A stretch of DNA of 64,000 bases from JAFGUF01 sp040883315 (GTDB taxonomy: Bacteria; Bacillota; Clostridia; Christensenellales; UMGS416), in assembly GCA_040883315.1 (NCBI GenBank), contig JBFLKU010000025.1, positions 1 through 64,000 on the forward strand, read 5' to 3'. The translations under genes were made by a program, and so were the position numbers. Numbering within the stretch: position 1 is the first letter of the stretch; every line of letters starts with the position of its first letter. This document shows, piece by piece, positions 41,304 to 50,962 of this stretch. Under the pieces are notes generated by a model. It saw only the letters and a program-made list of their open reading frames with translations. It ran no database searches and was not told the origin of the DNA.

Positions 41304-42374
41304 ATGACTAAGCAACTAATGAAAGGCAATGAGGCCATAGCCGAGGCAGCAATACAGGCAGGCTGCCGACATTTTTTCGGATATCCAATTACCCCACAAA
41401 ATCAAATTCCTGAATATATGTCAAAGCGCATGCCGAAGGTAGGCGGATGCTTTCTGCAGGCGGAATCTGAGATTGCAGCAATAAATATGGTATACGGTGC
41501 TGCAGGAGCAGGAGCAAGAGTGATGACTAGCTCATCTTCTCCTGGAATTGCATTGAAGCAGGAAGGCATATCATATATTGCAGGTGCAAGGCTTCCAGCT
41601 GTTATAGTGAACATTGTAAGAGGCGGACCGGGGCTAGGCGGAATACAACCGGCTCAGTCGGACTATTTTCAGTCCACAAGAGGCGGAGGGCACGGCGACT
41701 ACCGTACAGTGGTGCTTGCTCCTTCCAGTGTGCAGGAGGCAGTGGAGCTGACACAGGAGGCTTTTGACATAGCGGACATATACAGAGTGCCTGTAATAGT
41801 CCTAGGCGATGGAATGCTGGGGCAGATGATGGAACCTGTGGAATTTGGAACATATGAAAAAAGACAAGTTCCTAAAAAAGAATGGGCATCCACCGGAACA
41901 AATGGCAAAAGAGAGCCAAACATCATTAATTCACTTTTCATAGATCCAAATGATTTGGAAGATGTGAACATGGAATTGATGAAAACCTATGGAACTATTA
42001 AAGAAAATGAAACAAGAGCCGAGGCTATAAACGCAAAAGACTGCGAAATATTAATTGTGGCATATGGCACCACAGCAAGAATTGTGAAAAACGTGATAAA
42101 GCTGGGTGAGAAAGACGGAGTGAAAATTGGGCTTATCCGTCCCATCACATTGTGGCCTTTTCCAAGTGAAGAAATAGCGAAGTATGCAGCACAGACATCC
42201 ACAAGGGCAGTTGTATCCGTAGAGCTTTCCACAGGACAGATGGTAGATGATGTGAAAATTGCTGTAAATGGCATTAAGCCAGTAGAATTTTTCGGCAGAA
42301 CAGGGGGAGTAGTACCGCTGCCGGAGGAAATATACGAGAATGTGGCAGAGATGCTAGGAGGTGCAAAACAATGA
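41304..42374 (+). CDS. korA: 2-oxoacid:ferredoxin oxidoreductase alpha subunit
   Basis: 356 residues. The PFOR domain I pattern KGNEAIAEAAIQAGCRHFFG-YPITPQ, SSSPGIALKQEGISY, RGGPGLGGIQPAQSDYFQ and the domain II region (ILIVAYGTTARI, GLIRPITLWPFP) are present. Sequence is of the type often called KorA or VorB, so 2-oxoglutarate and branched-chain 2-oxoacids are both possible substrates. RBS AGGAGTG. Overlaps korB by ATGA. Confidence 0.93.
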   Translation: MTKQLMKGNEAIAEAAIQAGCRHFFGYPITPQNQIPEYMSKRMPKVGGCFLQAESEIAAINMVYGAAGAGARVMTSSSSPGIALKQEGISYIAGARLPAVIVNIVRGGPGLGGIQPAQSDYFQSTRGGGHGDYRTVVLAPSSVQEAVELTQEAFDIADIYRVPVIVLGDGMLGQMMEPVEFGTYEKRQVPKKEWASTGTNGKREPNIINSLFIDPNDLEDVNMELMKTYGTIKENETRAEAINAKDCEILIVAYGTTARIVKNVIKLGEKDGVKIGLIRPITLWPFPSEEIAKYAAQTSTRAVVSVELSTGQMVDDVKIAVNGIKPVEFFGRTGGVVPLPEEIYENVAEMLGGAKQ

Positions 42375-43117
42375 CAACAGTATTCAAAAGAACTGATATG
42401 CTGGTGGATATTCCTCAGCATTATTGTCCGGGCTGCACACATGGCATAGCTCACAGATTGGTGGCGGAGTCTTTGGAGGAGCTGGAAGTAGGCGGCAGAG
42501 CCGTAGGCGTGGCACCTGTAGGGTGTGCAGTGTTTGCATATAAATATTTCAACTGCGACATGCACGAGGCATCCCATGGACGTGCGCCAGCTGTGGCGAC
42601 GGGAATAAAGAGAGTGCTGCCGGAAAATATTGTTTTCACCTATCAGGGTGACGGGGACTTAGCATCCATCGGTATGGCAGAGATAGTCCATGCCGCCGCG
42701 AGAAATGAAAACATAACAGTAATTTTTATAAACAACGCTATCTATGGAATGACAGGCGGACAAATGGCACCTACTACACTGCCGGGTCAGGTGACTACAA
42801 CTTCACCATATGGCAGGGATGTGAGCCATTGCGGAATGCCTGTGAAAATTGCAGAGATGCTATCTACACTAGATGGACCATACTACATAGAAAGAGCAGC
42901 ATTAAACAGTGTTAAAAACATTAAAAATGCAAAGAAAGCAATTAAAAAAGCATTTCAAAATCAGGTGGAAAACAAAGGCTTTTCACTGATAGAGCTAGTG
43001 TCCACCTGCCCTACAAACTGGGGAATGACGCCTGTTGAAGCATTAAAATGGGTAGATGATGAAATGATACCATATTATCCTCTGGGAGTATTCAAGGACA
43101 GGGGGGCTGAAAAATGA
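42371..43117 (+). CDS. korB: 2-oxoacid:ferredoxin oxidoreductase beta subunit (TPP-binding)
   Basis: 248 residues. The Fe-S/TPP motif HYCPGCTHGIAHRLVAES, VGCAVFAYKYFNCD, and the TPP-Mg motif GDGDLASIGMAEIVHAA followed by INNAIYGMTGGQMAPTT are visible. It decarboxylates the 2-oxoacid and transfers the acyl group to CoA. Overlaps korA (ATGA) and korC (ATGA). Confidence 0.94.
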   Translation: MTTVFKRTDMLVDIPQHYCPGCTHGIAHRLVAESLEELEVGGRAVGVAPVGCAVFAYKYFNCDMHEASHGRAPAVATGIKRVLPENIVFTYQGDGDLASIGMAEIVHAAARNENITVIFINNAIYGMTGGQMAPTTLPGQVTTTSPYGRDVSHCGMPVKIAEMLSTLDGPYYIERAALNSVKNIKNAKKAIKKAFQNQVENKGFSLIELVSTCPTNWGMTPVEALKWVDDEMIPYYPLGVFKDRGAEK

Positions 43118-43647
43118 CAGAAAAAGTTATTATTGCAGGCTTTGGCGGACAGGGAGTGATGAGCATGGGGCAGATGCTGGCATACTCTGGAATGAATGAG
43201 AACAAAGAGGTGTCTTGGCTGCCTTCATATGGCCCTGAGATGCGAGGAGGCACGGCAAACTGCCAAGTGATAGTATCTGATGAGCCTATTGCAGCACCTA
43301 TTATTTCTATGGCTGATACTGTGATAGCCATGAATCTGCCTTCACTCGATAAATTTGAAAGCAGAGTGAAAGAGGGAGGAAATTTATTTATAAACTCTTC
43401 CTTGATTGAAAGAAAGGCAAAAAGAGACGATATAAACGTATATTATATCGATGCAAACGAACTAGCACTAGAGATTGGCAACTCTAAAGTAGCAGGCATG
43501 ACAGTAATTGGAGCATATTTGAAGGTTACAAATATTGTAAAAGAAGAAACAGTGATTGAATCCCTAAAGAAAGTACTGGGGAAAAAGAAGCTGGACCTTA
43601 TACCAGTGAACGAAAGAGCAATGGAAAAAGGTGCAGAACAGGTATAA
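43114..43647 (+). CDS. korC: 2-oxoacid:ferredoxin oxidoreductase gamma subunit
   Basis: 177 residues. The glycine-rich start IIAGFGGQGVMSMGQMLAYS, SYGPEMRGGTANCQVIVSDE and KVAGMTVIGAYLK are typical of the gamma subunit, likely involved in CoA binding and assembly. It overlaps korB and ends the operon before a strong terminator. Confidence 0.93.
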   Translation: MTEKVIIAGFGGQGVMSMGQMLAYSGMNENKEVSWLPSYGPEMRGGTANCQVIVSDEPIAAPIISMADTVIAMNLPSLDKFESRVKEGGNLFINSSLIERKAKRDDINVYYIDANELALEIGNSKVAGMTVIGAYLKVTNIVKEETVIESLKKVLGKKKLDLIPVNERAMEKGAEQV

Positions 43648-43667
43648 TAATAAAACATAGCAATAAA

Positions 43668-43694
43668 AAAGAGCAGGACTTAGTCCTGCTCTTT
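43668..43694. terminator. Bidirectional terminator between korC and the adhesin gene
   Basis: A 12-bp stem AAAGAGCAGGAC / GTCCTGCTCTTT, T-rich on both sides. Confidence 0.85.
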
Positions 43695-43699
43695 GTATT

Positions 43700-46600
43700 C
43701 TATCCATTTAATTTTTTCTTAGAAAAAGTATAAGTATATGTTACATATCCCAGTATTGTCAAAAGAAGAGTTAGCGCTATAATTAGATACCCGCTGGTGG
43801 ATATACTATCGCCTGTTTGTGGGTTTCTTGTTATGTATATATCCACGTGTGCAAGAGATGCACTAATTGTTATAGTACCGTTCTGCGATTGCCCTATTAA
43901 TCCGCGCCGGTTAGGCATTATTGTTGCAAAGTATGTTCCGTATGGCAGATTAGTAAAGTTGGTAAGAGACCCATTAACATAGGACAATGTTCCGACTAAG
44001 GATCTGCTAGTTCTATCATAGAGACCTATCCTAAATGATGTTCCTGCCAGAGAGAACGTGGAATGAATTTCTACTTCTACAGCACCATCTAAGTAGTTGA
44101 TTATCGATGATGGAGTAGTCCAAAAATCAGTAGCTGAGCTATCAACTGTGACTAGAGCTTCCACTGTGCTCAGTTCATATGTAGGCATAGTAGAGATTTC
44201 TCTCACTACATAGCTGCCCTCAGGAACATTATTGAATCTCACCAATCCGGAAGCATCCGAAGTGGCAGTTGCCATCAACGCTGTAGGAACAGCTGATGGG
44301 TATATGCCAAACACACAGCCTGCCAATGGTGTTACGCCATCATCTGCATATTTCAGAAGACTGACCGAATGGATGGCAAGGGCATTCGGCGTATTTGTGA
44401 TACTGCCTGGCGTAGGGGTAAACGGAACATTGCCTACTGTAACAGTTACGGTTAGTATGGTCGTATTTAAATCATATCCAAAGGGCGGAATGATCTCCTG
44501 AATATTATAGGTTCTGTTAGCAGGCAGGTCGCTGAATGTAACCAATCCTGTAGCATCCGATGTAGCTGTAGCTATTTGAACAGAAGGAGCAGAAGCATCA
44601 AAGATAGCGAATGTTGCACCTTGAAGCCCTGTTGCTGTACCATCAATATATTTCATGAATTCAACAGAAACTAAATTTGCGGTGTTTTCTATTGGGGCTG
44701 GAGTATATGTTCTATCAGGGTCAACTGGCATTTCATCTGTTGCAGTTGCTGTATCTATCACAAATGGGAACAGAGTAGTAGTATCGCCTGAATAGCCGTA
44801 TGGAGCTTGGCTTTCCCTGTAGTAATATTGTCTGTCAAAGAAAATAAATTCAAATAAAGCTTCTCCGCTGGCATCCGTTTCCTGCACATCCAGAACGTTT
44901 CCATATTCGTCTATCAATTCAAAGAATGCACCTTGCAGAGGGTCTCCGCTTTCCGCATCTATTTTTCTCAGAAGCAAATGTCCGATATTTGCTGCTGCAT
45001 ATCCTCCGCCCGTTGCAAAGTTGACATTTTGCTCATCAGATGTATTGTTTGGATTGCCTGCTAATGCGTGGAACGAAGCAGTATTATCAAATGGACCTGA
45101 ATAGCCTGATTCAATATATGTTGTAAACTCGATTATATAGCATGAATTAATAGCATTAGCGAATTCGAACGTCAAAAGGCTTGCTGCATCCAATGTCACC
45201 TGATCTACATTAAAGCTGACTTGAGAGCCTCGAGTCACGTTGCCAGCCGAATCTACTGTGGCGTCATATAAAATGATGGACTGAAGGTCTATTACTAAAC
45301 CATCCTGCAGAGTATCATATATAACGGGACCTGTATATGCATTTGTTGGATATGGGTCTGGGTTTGGTCCGTATATATCAATTTGGTTTTTGTTTATTGT
45401 AACAACCCAGTCTATATATTGATTTCCGCTGCTATAGATAGGCTCTTTCTCTATAATGCTGGAGGTAAATCGTTGGCTTCCTGTTATTACTACATATTCG
45501 TTTATTGGCATTTCGTCATGGGTCAAATATGCAGTATTTGATGCTTCCAGATAATCACTTGTTAGGTTAAGATGGTTATCTGAGAGCTGGTCAAAATCTA
45601 TATATTCTGTTTCAAAATATACATCATAAGAGCTGTTTACGGAAGCAGGGAATACATATTCCAGTGTTCCTGAGGTGTTCTCTGCCGGCACTTGTGGATT
45701 GGCTATGGATGGGTCGTGGTCTGTGTATGTGAATACCCCACCGGAATATGGGTTGCTGGAGCTATCAAATATTTCAAAAGTTCCGGGCACATATCGCATA
45801 TCCTCGGATATATAGTCTGTTAATATGGTGTTTGTCAGCTCGTTATCATTTGGGTTGATATGTATATGCCATCTGAAATAGTGAGTATCATAATCATAGC
45901 TCACAGATTCCTTCTGAAGCATGTCTGGATTGATGGTTTGTGTTGCATCGTCGCTACCGGTTCCTGCATTTACGGATGTATATGTGGCTGTATTGGTGAC
46001 TGATGAATTATCATTTCTTTTATATATATACCCGTCAACTATTTGAGTTTGGTATGTGACTGTATACATTTGGCTAATAATATCAGCACCGGCGGTTGCA
46101 TCAAAATCCACTACTATTTGATTGTTTACCGAATCATAGAAAATGGAAGCACTTGCAACTTCAGCATCTATTGCCGGGGATATACTTAAGGTGCCTGTTA
46201 TATATTCCAGACCATTGTTTGTGGTAGCGGGCGTGGTGGTAATATTATCAGGAATAGGGTCTATAAGTACCATATCCTCTATTTGTACAGGATTTGATGA
46301 GTTTGTATTCGGGTTTATTACGACCTGCCATGTGATGATGCCATTAGTAATATCTATTCCTGCAGATGATTTTTGAATAACATCAGTTGAAACAGGAACA
46401 TCTCTTCTGCCTCTAGTGTACCATGGGCTATTTCCTGGCGGATGGAAATATGCATCGTTTCTATAGGTTATATTTGCCTGATCGTAATATTGATCGTCAT
46501 CTATTGTAGTATCAAATCTTATTCGTACTTCTTCAGCAATATCACCAAGCTGGAATTGATAATCCTGTCCGGTGTTTGAATAGTATACTATGCCATCAAA

Positions 46601-47851
46601 AGGAGTGGCTGATGCAGAGTATGTGATACCCGATATAGTGAATTCGATTTCTATACTTGAGTCATCCATTGTAAGGCCATCAGGTATTATATCTGTAACG
46701 TAAGCCCCATTAATTATGTAATCATTTTCATTGGCTACTATTTCCCAGCTGATGCGTCTATTAACGGTATCTACTGCACCGTTTTGATTCTTGTCAATCA
46801 CGTCCATTGTATAGTTGCTGGTCGCTGTGTCCGAATTGATATTTCCGGCAGAAGTTTGGGCAACAGCATCGTTAGAAAAGTTTAGTGTATTTCCAGTCGC
46901 CAGTCTGTTTTCGTAGGCGTCTGCAAATAATGCTGTTTGAAAAGTGAAAGTTTGCCTTTCGGTTACAGTTTCGGTAAATGCTATTGAAAGGACTGGGTTC
47001 GCCCCGCTGGTGTCATAGTCTATAGTATATCCAGCCGTACCATTCGTTTGGGTTACATTGCCGATATACTCCATATATGTTCCTAAAAAGTCCAGTTCAT
47101 CTACAATAACTACATTGTCACCGACATTTGTATTTTCTGGGTTAAAATCTAGCGTCCATGTATAATAATGTCTGTGTTCTGATGCGTTCCATGTGCGGCT
47201 GACATTTTTATCAAGAGTAGGAAGCACAGGGGGATCTTCTATAAAGTCTATAGTTATTTGATATGGCGCACTTACTCTTCCGCTGTCAAAATCAATTGTA
47301 ATTGAGCCGCCTTCATCCACTTGATCGGCATCAAAGCTGGCTTCGAACCAAAACTGACCAGTGAATGACAATGCAGAATAAGCGGGGTTAGCAAGCTCGG
47401 AAGAAAATTCTATTAGTATAGCATCTGAGCCAGTAGTATTTGTGGGGTTTGTGCTCATTATCATACTAGCATCAAAGCAATGTATTCCAAATGACGAATC
47501 AACAATTGCCACGTTAAGTACCTCGGACGGAACGTGTACATAGCTAGGGAGCTCTAAAAAGAAATAGTCATCAAAATCCAATCCTGAACTCGCCGGGATT
47601 GAAAAAGAATATGTCATTCGGAAATCACCATTCTGTGGAACGTCAGTTCCTAGAGCAGGAGGCAGATTATTGTCAGGGCCTGTCTGGGTGATATCAAGCC
47701 CTGTGATAAAATCAAAAATCGTTGGAGTATCGGAGGATGATGTTCCCGTTAAATCTGCCGCATAGACAGCGGGCAAATTTATTCCTATACCAAAAAATTG
47801 TGCTACAAAAATAGCACATACCAATGCGAAAATAACTGCTGATTTTTTCAT
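43700..47851 (-). CDS. Large cell-wall-anchored adhesin with Cna_B repeats and NPQTG sorting signal
   Basis: 1383 residues. Signal peptide 1-31 (cleavage after PAVYA). Residues ~45-215 form an N-terminal adhesin-like domain. Then come five related modules (~220-940) that each start with an aromatic W-x-(V/I/L)-x-x-N core: YTWTLDFNPEN, ISWEIVANEN, ITWQVVINPN, FRWHIHINPN, IDWVVTINKN. These resemble collagen-binding (Cna A-like) MSCRAMM modules. About 955-1330 holds four SpaA/Cna_B domains (LLLRKIDAESGDPLQGAFFE, FMKYIDGTATGLQGATFAI, LLKYADDGVTPLAGCVFGI, and a last one without the usual Glu). The end is NPQTGD, a hydrophobic helix and KKKLNG: a sortase signal with Asn instead of Leu. No sortase gene is near. 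Monocistronic. Predicted surface attachment protein. Confidence 0.88.
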   Translation of the reverse strand: MKKSAVIFALVCAIFVAQFFGIGINLPAVYAADLTGTSSSDTPTIFDFITGLDITQTGPDNNLPPALGTDVPQNGDFRMTYSFSIPASSGLDFDDYFFLELPSYVHVPSEVLNVAIVDSSFGIHCFDASMIMSTNPTNTTGSDAILIEFSSELANPAYSALSFTGQFWFEASFDADQVDEGGSITIDFDSGRVSAPYQITIDFIEDPPVLPTLDKNVSRTWNASEHRHYYTWTLDFNPENTNVGDNVVIVDELDFLGTYMEYIGNVTQTNGTAGYTIDYDTSGANPVLSIAFTETVTERQTFTFQTALFADAYENRLATGNTLNFSNDAVAQTSAGNINSDTATSNYTMDVIDKNQNGAVDTVNRRISWEIVANENDYIINGAYVTDIIPDGLTMDDSSIEIEFTISGITYSASATPFDGIVYYSNTGQDYQFQLGDIAEEVRIRFDTTIDDDQYYDQANITYRNDAYFHPPGNSPWYTRGRRDVPVSTDVIQKSSAGIDITNGIITWQVVINPNTNSSNPVQIEDMVLIDPIPDNITTTPATTNNGLEYITGTLSISPAIDAEVASASIFYDSVNNQIVVDFDATAGADIISQMYTVTYQTQIVDGYIYKRNDNSSVTNTATYTSVNAGTGSDDATQTINPDMLQKESVSYDYDTHYFRWHIHINPNDNELTNTILTDYISEDMRYVPGTFEIFDSSSNPYSGGVFTYTDHDPSIANPQVPAENTSGTLEYVFPASVNSSYDVYFETEYIDFDQLSDNHLNLTSDYLEASNTAYLTHDEMPINEYVVITGSQRFTSSIIEKEPIYSSGNQYIDWVVTINKNQIDIYGPNPDPYPTNAYTGPVIYDTLQDGLVIDLQSIILYDATVDSAGNVTRGSQVSFNVDQVTLDAASLLTFEFANAINSCYIIEFTTYIESGYSGPFDNTASFHALAGNPNNTSDEQNVNFATGGGYAAANIGHLLLRKIDAESGDPLQGAFFELIDEYGNVLDVQETDASGEALFEFIFFDRQYYYRESQAPYGYSGDTTTLFPFVIDTATATDEMPVDPDRTYTPAPIENTANLVSVEFMKYIDGTATGLQGATFAIFDASAPSVQIATATSDATGLVTFSDLPANRTYNIQEIIPPFGYDLNTTILTVTVTVGNVPFTPTPGSITNTPNALAIHSVSLLKYADDGVTPLAGCVFGIYPSAVPTALMATATSDASGLVRFNNVPEGSYVVREISTMPTYELSTVEALVTVDSSATDFWTTPSSIINYLDGAVEVEIHSTFSLAGTSFRIGLYDRTSRSLVGTLSYVNGSLTNFTNLPYGTYFATIMPNRRGLIGQSQNGTITISASLAHVDIYITRNPQTGDSISTSGYLIIALTLLLTILGYVTYTYTFSKKKLNG

Positions 47852-47948
47852 TTTTATAAATCCCTATTCCTAGTTTTCTGCCTATGGCATAACTACCTTA
47901 TATATAACTATCTATCCGTCCATATTAAATATGCACACTGTTTATGTG

Positions 47949-47977
47949 AGAATATCACAGGATAGCTATGAAGTCAA
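47949..47977 (-). promoter_or_regulatory. Promoter for the adhesin gene
   Basis: Minus strand TTGACT, 17-base spacer, TATTCT, about 100 bases before the ATG. Confidence 0.55.
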
Positions 47978-48057
47978 TATAGTGAATATAGAATTTACTT
48001 ATTTGTAACAATATGCTAAATTGCATTTATACATATATTCAGTGAAAAGGTTATAAA

Positions 48058-48084
48058 AAAACTGTCGTAAAAATACGACAGTTT
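48058..48084 (-). terminator. Terminator of the thrS-thioesterase operon
   Basis: AAACTGTCGTA / TACGACAGTTT stem followed by TTTT on the minus strand. Confidence 0.85.
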
Positions 48085-48091
48085 TGAGATG

Positions 48092-48586
48092 CTATACTTC
48101 TTCCGGGTCATTTGGCAGGTCATATACCTTCCAGTCTTCGCCTTCGAATTTTTCAGTGGTTATTTTTTCTACAGGCATTTTCATGTATTTAACCTTTGCA
48201 GAAACTGCTACTTCGCCTGCTTCATTGAATATCTCGCCTGAGCCATCTGCTAGAAGGCGCATATTCTTGTCTATTCTTCCCACTGCTTTCAGCTGTACTC
48301 CATATGGCAGAGGCTTATGATATTTCACATTTAGTTCAACAGTCACAGCCCAGCAGCTTGGATCACCTATCTGCAGGCATCTGCCTATCAGTTCATCCAA
48401 TATTGCAGCGCTTATGCCGCCGTGGACTCTTTCGGGGAAACTTTGATGCTGCTCGTGTGGAGTGAATAGAGCAACTAGTTCATTGTTTTCTGTTTCATAA
48501 AATTGCGCTTTCAGTCCCTTATTGTTGTCCATGCCGCATATAAAGCAATGCTTAGCATTAGGTTGTTTCTTTGTGATTTTCGCCAT
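48092..48586 (-). CDS. PaaI/YbgC-type hotdog-fold thioesterase
   Basis: 164 residues. The hotdog pattern is seen in HCFICGMDNNKGLKAQFYET, ERVHGGISAAILDELIGRCL (His-Gly-Gly plus the active-site Asp/Glu helix), VTVELNVKYHKPLP and VSAKVKYMKMP. Probably hydrolyses an acyl-CoA; substrate unknown. Start ATG with GAGGTAAG upstream, 33 bases after thrS, so under the same T-box. Confidence 0.85.
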   Translation of the reverse strand: MAKITKKQPNAKHCFICGMDNNKGLKAQFYETENNELVALFTPHEQHQSFPERVHGGISAAILDELIGRCLQIGDPSCWAVTVELNVKYHKPLPYGVQLKAVGRIDKNMRLLADGSGEIFNEAGEVAVSAKVKYMKMPVEKITTEKFEGEDWKVYDLPNDPEEV

Positions 48587-48619
48587 TGCTTACCTCGTAA
48601 ATCTACTTGTTATGTTGTT

Positions 48620-50530
48620 CTAAAAAATTTCGCGGGTTTCAGAAACCAATGTTATCTTTCTTGCTAGTTCATCAATAGTCATTGAAACACTGTCTTTTTG
48701 CCCTCTGATGCGGACATTAAGATTTTTGTTTTCTACTTCCATATCGCCGATAACAGCTATGTATGGTACACGCTGGTTTCTGGCTTCTCTTATTTTAAAT
48801 CCAATTTTTTCGCTTCTGTCGTCTATCTCAGCGCGTATTCCTGCAGCTTTTAGTGATTCTACCACTTCACTGGCATATTCATTGCATCTGTCAGTTATAG
48901 TTAAAACCTTGGCTTGAACAGGGGAGAGCCATACGGGGAAGGAGCCTGCGAAGTGCTCGATTAATATACCAATAAACCTTTCAATAGAGCCAAATGCAAC
49001 TCTGTGAATCATAATAGGGCGATGCTTTTGACCGTCTGAGCCTATATATTCCAGCTCAAATCTTTCTGGAAGCTGGAAGTCCAGCTGGATAGTTCCGCAT
49101 TGCCATGTTCTGCCAATACAGTCTTCCAGATGAAAGTCTATCTTTGGTCCGTAGAATGCTCCATCACCTTCATTGATTACGTAGTCTAATCCTTCTTCAT
49201 CTAATGCTTCCTTTAGTGCCTGAGTTGAAGTTTCCCAATCCTCCAGAGAGCCTATGGACTTTTCAGGTCTTGTGGAAAGCTCCAGATGATATTGGAATCC
49301 AAATGTTTTGTATACTTCATCGATCAGATGAATTACGTTTTTAATTTCATCTTTAATTTGCTCGGGCAGCATAAAGATATGTGCATCATCCTGAGTGAAG
49401 CTTCTTACTCTCATCAGTCCATGAAGTGCACCAGACATTTCGTGCCTATGTACTAGCCCTAGTTCTCCCATTTTTATTGGAAGCTCTTTATATGAGTGAG
49501 GCTTTATTTTGTATGCCAGCATTCCGCCAGGGCAGTTCATTGGCTTAACAGCATAATCTTCCTCATCAATTACAGTTGTGTACATGTTTTCTTTGTAGTA
49601 TGACCAGTGGCCTGATGTTTCCCAAAGCTCTCTATTAAGAATGATAGGAGTAGATATTTCTACATATCCTGCCTTGGTGTGCACTTCGCGCCAATAATCT
49701 ATAAGAGCATTTTTTATTATCATGCCATTTGGAAGGAAAAACGGGAAACCTGCACCTTGCTCCAAAAGTGCAAAAATCTCCAGCTCTTTGCCAAGCTTGC
49801 GATGGTCTCTTTTTTTGGCTTCTTCTAGCCGAGTGATGTATTTGTCCAATTCTTCTTTCTTCTCAAAGCATGTGGCATATATACGCTGAAGCATTTTGTT
49901 GTCTTCGCTTCCGCGCCAGTATGCACCTGCTATAGACAATAGCTTAAACTGAAACTTCTTTGAGCCTGTCTTCAAAAGATGAGGGCCTGCACATAAATCC
50001 ACAAAATCATCCTGCTCATAAAATGATATTACGCTTCCTTCAGGCAAATCATTTATTAGCTCTACTTTGTATATTTCTCCCTTGTCCTGCATGAATTTAA
50101 TAGCCTCATCTTTGGGCAGCTCGAATCTGCTGATTTCATAATTGGCAGAAACTATATTTTTCATTTCCTTTTCTATTTTTTCTAAATCATCAGGAGTAAA
50201 AGGCTTTTCTACATCAAAATCGTAATAGAATCCATTATCAATTGCAGGGCCTATTGCCAGCTTTGCCTTAGGAAACAGCCTCTTTACAGCTTGTGCCATT
50301 ATATGTGAAGCAGTATGACGATAGGCTTTCATTCCGCCTTCATCTTCGGTAGTCAGTGCCAAAAGCTCCGCGTCATCTTCTATAGCTGTACGCAAATCAA
50401 CAACTTCGCCGTTTAAAAGACCTGCCACTGCAGCCCTGCCTAAATTTGGGCTGATTTCGAAAAATATATCTTTTACAGTTGTTGGCGGAGCAAACTCCCT
50501 GATACTGCCGTCTTTAAGTTTAATATTCAT
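48620..50530 (-). CDS. thrS: Threonyl-tRNA synthetase
   Basis: 636 residues. N-terminal TGS domain (1-60), second additional (editing) domain with HTASHIMAQAV (HxxxH) and the matching C..H (DLCAGPHLL), class II catalytic core with motif 1-3 elements (MNCPGGMLAYK, RHEMSGALHGLMRVRSFTQ, IMIHRVAFGSIERFIGILIE) and the anticodon-binding domain near 540-630. RBS AAAGGA before the ATG. Expression is governed by the T-box leader upstream. Confidence 0.98.
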   Translation of the reverse strand: MNIKLKDGSIREFAPPTTVKDIFFEISPNLGRAAVAGLLNGEVVDLRTAIEDDAELLALTTEDEGGMKAYRHTASHIMAQAVKRLFPKAKLAIGPAIDNGFYYDFDVEKPFTPDDLEKIEKEMKNIVSANYEISRFELPKDEAIKFMQDKGEIYKVELINDLPEGSVISFYEQDDFVDLCAGPHLLKTGSKKFQFKLLSIAGAYWRGSEDNKMLQRIYATCFEKKEELDKYITRLEEAKKRDHRKLGKELEIFALLEQGAGFPFFLPNGMIIKNALIDYWREVHTKAGYVEISTPIILNRELWETSGHWSYYKENMYTTVIDEEDYAVKPMNCPGGMLAYKIKPHSYKELPIKMGELGLVHRHEMSGALHGLMRVRSFTQDDAHIFMLPEQIKDEIKNVIHLIDEVYKTFGFQYHLELSTRPEKSIGSLEDWETSTQALKEALDEEGLDYVINEGDGAFYGPKIDFHLEDCIGRTWQCGTIQLDFQLPERFELEYIGSDGQKHRPIMIHRVAFGSIERFIGILIEHFAGSFPVWLSPVQAKVLTITDRCNEYASEVVESLKAAGIRAEIDDRSEKIGFKIREARNQRVPYIAVIGDMEVENKNLNVRIRGQKDSVSMTIDELARKITLVSETREIF

Positions 50531-50558
50531 AAATCTAATCCTTTCTAAAAGTAAATAT

Positions 50559-50781
50559 AAAAACGTCCCTTAAGTATATACTTAAGGGACGAATAATTCC
50601 GTGGTTCCACCCAAATTGCCAGAAAATCTGACCGCTTTTGTCAGCTGTAAAGGGCTTACCCTGCAAAATCTAGGAGCGGTATTCACAATAGGTCTGCCTA
50701 GTATGCTCTCAGCTTTTGCATACATTCTCTTGAAGCAAATTATCTAATGCTACTGAATTCCTGTCATCTTTCGCTTGTATT
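50559..50781 (-). promoter_or_regulatory. T-box leader of thrS
   Basis: Minus strand leader with the conserved T-box GGGTGGAACCACGG (50599-50612), a competing terminator stem CGTCCCTTAAGT and complement (50564-50591) with a T run, and a stem I region containing an AGAGA-like element. GAATACCGC (around 50678-50686) offers ACC, a Thr codon, as specifier (50678-50680). Uncharged tRNA-Thr would prevent termination and switch on thrS. Promoter at 50788-50815. Confidence 0.92.
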
Positions 50782-50787
50782 GTATGT

Positions 50788-50815
50788 ATTATATCAAATA
50801 TCGCTGTTTTGTCAA
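50788..50815 (-). promoter_or_regulatory. Promoter of the thrS T-box transcript
   Basis: Minus strand perfect TTGACA, 16-base spacer, perfect TATAAT. Confidence 0.8.
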
Positions 50816-50897
50816 TTACTATTCTTCTGGTATTGGGGCGAGATATACTCCGCTTAATATATTTAAATCTTTATTCAATTTTAATTTTTAAAAACTG

Positions 50898-50926
50898 TTG
50901 ACACGAATTTAAAGATAATATATACT
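50898..50926 (+). promoter_or_regulatory. Promoter for the PerR-like gene and rubrerythrin
   Basis: TTGACA, 17-base spacer, TATACT, 37 bases before the ATG. AT-rich sequence around it could hold a Per box, but no clear palindrome was found. Confidence 0.7.
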
Positions 50927-50962
50927 ATCAATAACAGGAATGATTACTGATAAGGCGATCCA

